Source: an uncultured Saprospiraceae bacterium
Lineage (GTDB): Bacteria; Bacteroidota; Bacteroidia; Chitinophagales; Saprospiraceae
Length of the DNA: 64,000 bases
Reading direction: 5' to 3'
Assembly (NCBI GenBank): GCA_937959115.1
Contig: CALGAW010000025.1
Span: 1 to 64,000 of the forward strand
Below are positions 61,501 through 64,000 of the stretch, piece after piece (the stretch's first letter is position 1; each line of letters starts with the position of its first letter). The notes beneath the pieces are model-generated. The model ran no database searches. It saw only the letters and a program-made list of their open reading frames with translations, and was not told the DNA's origin. The position numbers were made by a program, and so were the translations under genes.

Positions 61501-62292
61501 TTATTCTGTTTGACGGTTTAAAATACTTTCCGTCATTAATTTATAAATCTGCTGCTGTTCGGGAAATTGCGCTAGATAATCCAAGTGCCGTTTGATTGTT
61601 TGTTCATCACCTCTTGCCGCTGGCCCAGTCTGTATATCTGCTGCTTTATTTTCCCTTAATTTATTAACAGTTTCATTGATCAAGGGTTTAAGAATCTCGA
61701 AACTAATTTTTTCTTTATCTAAAATTTCTTCTGCTAGTGCAAACATTCGATTGGTAAAATTATTAACCATCACTGCTGTCACATGCAGTATCTGTCGTTC
61801 TTCTTCTGTTATTTCATAAACATTGCCAGAAATTGTAGAAGCAATTACTTTCAACTCGTTTAACGTCTGTTCATTACCACCATTAATACAAATCGGCAGA
61901 GTTGAAAAGTCAGGACGAATGTCTTTTGTAAAGGTTTGTAATGGATAAAATATTCCAAAATTGCTAAAGGAGTCACTAATTGAATGAATAGTCGTAGAAC
62001 CAGAAGTGTGTGCCACAATTTTCTTAGGGTCTAACTGCTTGGAAAGTTCCTTCGCAACTTCAACAATTCCATCATCATGAACCGCCAGAATATAAATATC
62101 AGCTGAATTCTCGGTGTCTCTTAACTTATTCAAAGCAGTTGCATTCACTTGATCCGCTAGTCGTTGAGCTTTAGACATTGTTCGACTGAACACTTGCTTG
62201 ATTGGGAAACCCAATTCATGAAAGCGTAAGGCTAGATGTGTCCCTACGTTGCCCGCACCAATCACTGTAATCTTTTGCTTAGGAATCGGCAA
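61501..62292 (-). CDS. Rossmann-fold and DUF2520 domain protein
   Basis: This 263-residue protein has an N-terminal dinucleotide-binding fold (ITVIGAGNVGTHLALRF, residues ~8-24) and a C-terminal helical DUF2520 domain (~130-263; TAVMVNNFTNRMFALAEEIL, TGPAARGDEQTIKRHLDYL). Similar to oxidoreductases of the NADP-binding ketopantoate-reductase-like superfamily; the true substrate is unknown. Its start lies inside the end of the ccmF gene (14-bp overlap), so the two are translationally coupled. Confidence 0.85.
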   Translation of the reverse strand: MPIPKQKITVIGAGNVGTHLALRFHELGFPIKQVFSRTMSKAQRLADQVNATALNKLRDTENSADIYILAVHDDGIVEVAKELSKQLDPKKIVAHTSGSTTIHSISDSFSNFGIFYPLQTFTKDIRPDFSTLPICINGGNEQTLNELKVIASTISGNVYEITEEERQILHVTAVMVNNFTNRMFALAEEILDKEKISFEILKPLINETVNKLRENKAADIQTGPAARGDEQTIKRHLDYLAQFPEQQQIYKLMTESILNRQTE

Positions 62293-64000
62293 TCCGTTTT
62301 CTTTTTGAGCGAATTCGATAAATCATACTAAAAAACAATCCAAAAAGCGACAGTAGACAACCAATCCAAACAAGATTAATCCAAGGAAACAAAATGGCTT
62401 GTAACACAACGTACTCCTGCCTAGGCTTCGTTTCTGCCATTGCAATTGTAACTGTACGATCTTGCGGATTCACCTTTGGAAACTTAAACTTCAGTCCTAG
62501 TTCTTTGATTTCATCATCAATGCTTAAGCCGAAGCTTTCACGGATCAGATAAATCGGTTCTGCTTTCCATATCTTTTCGGTATCCATTTTTCTTGCGACT
62601 AGGTTCGCAGCTACGGGGATATCGCCTGATTTGGAAACGTACTTTTCATTGGTTGGTTTTTGATTAAACCCTTCAAATACAATGTAACTCTTCGTCGCCC
62701 ATATCGTATCACCTTGCTTCAGTATATGCGTTTCATACTTTAATGAATCAAGTTGTTTCTTTTCTACCTCCTTGTCTACTTCAGAGATTGGAAGCCCAAC
62801 AACGTGTGTAAAAATATCTTTGTGTGCATAGTGTTTAGTATCTGGATTTGATGCCTCAATCTTAGTCATCATCTTGTTGTACAAGACATTAGGATGCAAA
62901 TCAAACTCTTCTAACACTTTCCCATCGTCTCCTAGCTTCTTATAATTAATGTTAAACGTTCTAGTAAAACCATCGATTTCATCACCGACATAGGTTACTA
63001 AATAGTCGGACATTTTTGTTGGCAACCCTTTCGGTAATAATATATTTTTGTCCGCATCTTCCTCAGTAAACCCTTCAATCATACTAGCATCCATAAAGCC
63101 TCTTGACACAAAATCTTTATTCGCACCAGAAAATAGCACTCCGATCATAAGAATCCCAATTCCAAGATGTCCCATTGCAGAACCTGCCAGTTTCATGTTA
63201 AACTTAACGACAGACAAAATGTAGTTCATATTAATCAGGATCGAGAACACACCAGACCAGAGTAAGAGCTTATACTGCCATGCATTGATATTACCTGACC
63301 ATGCGATCAAAAAACTAACAAACGACGTCAGAATCGCGGTATAACCGATATTGCGCACTAATTTCCCTATCCTTTCATTCGAAAGCGAATCCTGTTCCTT
63401 GAATCTAAGAAACTGTGCAGCCCCAGAAAAAACAGCCAACAGCACACCGATCCACAGCTGATAGCGGTTGTAGTGGTCTACCACATCTATAGGAGGACGG
63501 CGTTGCCAAGATTCTGGCATATCCAACGCAGTGAAAATCGTATTATATACAGGTATAGATGTTGTAAACGAAATCAAGATCGAAGAGAACAATAAGACAA
63601 GTGCTCCGATAAACATCCAGAATTCTCGGGAGTAAACACTTTCTTCCCGCTTAGGAGATGGTATACTTCTCATTCGATAAAAGAACATCCCTAATGGTGG
63701 AATCAAAAAGGCCATAATAAAGCCAACTAATTGCCACTCCATACCCATTTCAGTAAAGGCATGGACACTGGTATCTCCTAGGATTCCACTCCGTGTCAAA
63801 AATGTAGAATACAAGATTAAGACAAAGGTAAAAATGTAAAAGAGATAAGTCGACTTAATACTATATCCAGCGCCCTTCGCAATAAGATTTGCGTGTATTC
63901 CTGCAATTAAAATGAGCCAAGGTACCAAGGACATATTCTCTACCGGATCCCATGCCCAATAGCCTCCAAAACTCAAGGCTTCGTAAGCCCATGCACCTCC
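62279..64000 (-). CDS. ccmF: Cytochrome c assembly protein CcmF/CcsA (N-terminus outside window)
   Basis: The visible 573 residues begin inside the gene: the frame reads GGAWAYEALSFGGYWAWDPVEN from the right edge. The WGGYWAWDPVEN-type WWD motif, which handles heme, is intact, followed by hydrophobic helices and a long periplasmic region (~300-510). The protein delivers heme to apocytochrome c. The last helix (LVWIGCLLSLFGLFFSMIYRI) ends in a basic tail. The start and earlier helices lie beyond base 64000. Confidence 0.9.
   Translation of the reverse strand, partial: GGAWAYEALSFGGYWAWDPVENMSLVPWLILIAGIHANLIAKGAGYSIKSTYLFYIFTFVLILYSTFLTRSGILGDTSVHAFTEMGMEWQLVGFIMAFLIPPLGMFFYRMRSIPSPKREESVYSREFWMFIGALVLLFSSILISFTTSIPVYNTIFTALDMPESWQRRPPIDVVDHYNRYQLWIGVLLAVFSGAAQFLRFKEQDSLSNERIGKLVRNIGYTAILTSFVSFLIAWSGNINAWQYKLLLWSGVFSILINMNYILSVVKFNMKLAGSAMGHLGIGILMIGVLFSGANKDFVSRGFMDASMIEGFTEEDADKNILLPKGLPTKMSDYLVTYVGDEIDGFTRTFNINYKKLGDDGKVLEEFDLHPNVLYNKMMTKIEASNPDTKHYAHKDIFTHVVGLPISEVDKEVEKKQLDSLKYETHILKQGDTIWATKSYIVFEGFNQKPTNEKYVSKSGDIPVAANLVARKMDTEKIWKAEPIYLIRESFGLSIDDEIKELGLKFKFPKVNPQDRTVTIAMAETKPRQEYVVLQAILFPWINLVWIGCLLSLFGLFFSMIYRIRSKRKRIADS

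Overview
The window looks like chromosomal DNA of a member of the phylum Bacteroidota, most likely the Saprospiria or a neighbouring lineage. The evidence is a secreted M43 protease ending in a type IX secretion (T9SS) type A sorting domain, SprB-type adhesin repeats, proteins ending in a Gly-Cys-X tail, and promoters of the Bacteroidota type (TTTG, about 20 bp, TAnnTTTG). The genus cannot be fixed from the sequence. I saw no rRNA, tRNA, CRISPR array, insertion sequence or integrated phage.

Layout. 1-12263 (minus) is the first ~4,087 codons of one giant secreted protein: signal peptide, Ig-like modules, about 12 SprB repeats, then about 45 cysteine-containing, calcium-loop-like repeats arranged in a four-unit higher-order repeat. 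Its end lies outside the window. 12986-14646 holds ribD and a YigZ/IMPACT gene. 14650-16830 is mostly non-coding and carries three near-identical elements, each with a minus-strand promoter, a ~120-165 nt body and a terminator hairpin; I read them as a family of small RNA genes, two of them flanking an acetyltransferase gene. 16834-20188 holds an endonuclease/exonuclease/phosphatase-fold protein, a Spo0M-like protein and a lipase-like lipoprotein. 20293-32349 is a secreted-enzyme block on the minus strand: an M43 metalloprotease and three tandem ~1,090-residue G8/beta-helix proteins that resemble animal CEMIP/TMEM2 hyaluronidases.

32599-37534 has two paralogous TPR-histidine-kinase-like proteins with an intact phosphoacceptor region but an eroded ATP-binding domain. 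They flank a small secreted protein and a decayed Peptidase_S74 chaperone fragment. 37775-42830 holds a PhzF-like protein, a gene remnant, a Crp/Fnr regulator, a DUF4386 membrane protein, a hydrolase and a secreted dockerin-like protein. 42968-50080 (minus) holds sucA, a mobile-mystery A/B pair (HTH regulator plus Fic protein) behind a promoter with phased operators, a small membrane protein and mutS.

50502-59723 (plus) holds an M57 metalloprotease lipoprotein, then an efflux operon (adaptor, RND permease, an APH-type kinase, TolC), then two small proteins. 59837-64000 (minus) holds a UbiA prenyltransferase, iscX and a 2Fe-2S ferredoxin in one operon, a DUF2520 protein, and ccmF running off the right edge.

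Functionally, the secreted part (giant adhesin, G8 proteins, two metalloproteases, lipase-like protein) suggests a surface-attached cell that degrades polymers or tissue. The rest is housekeeping: riboflavin synthesis, the TCA cycle, mismatch repair, Fe-S maturation and cytochrome c biogenesis.
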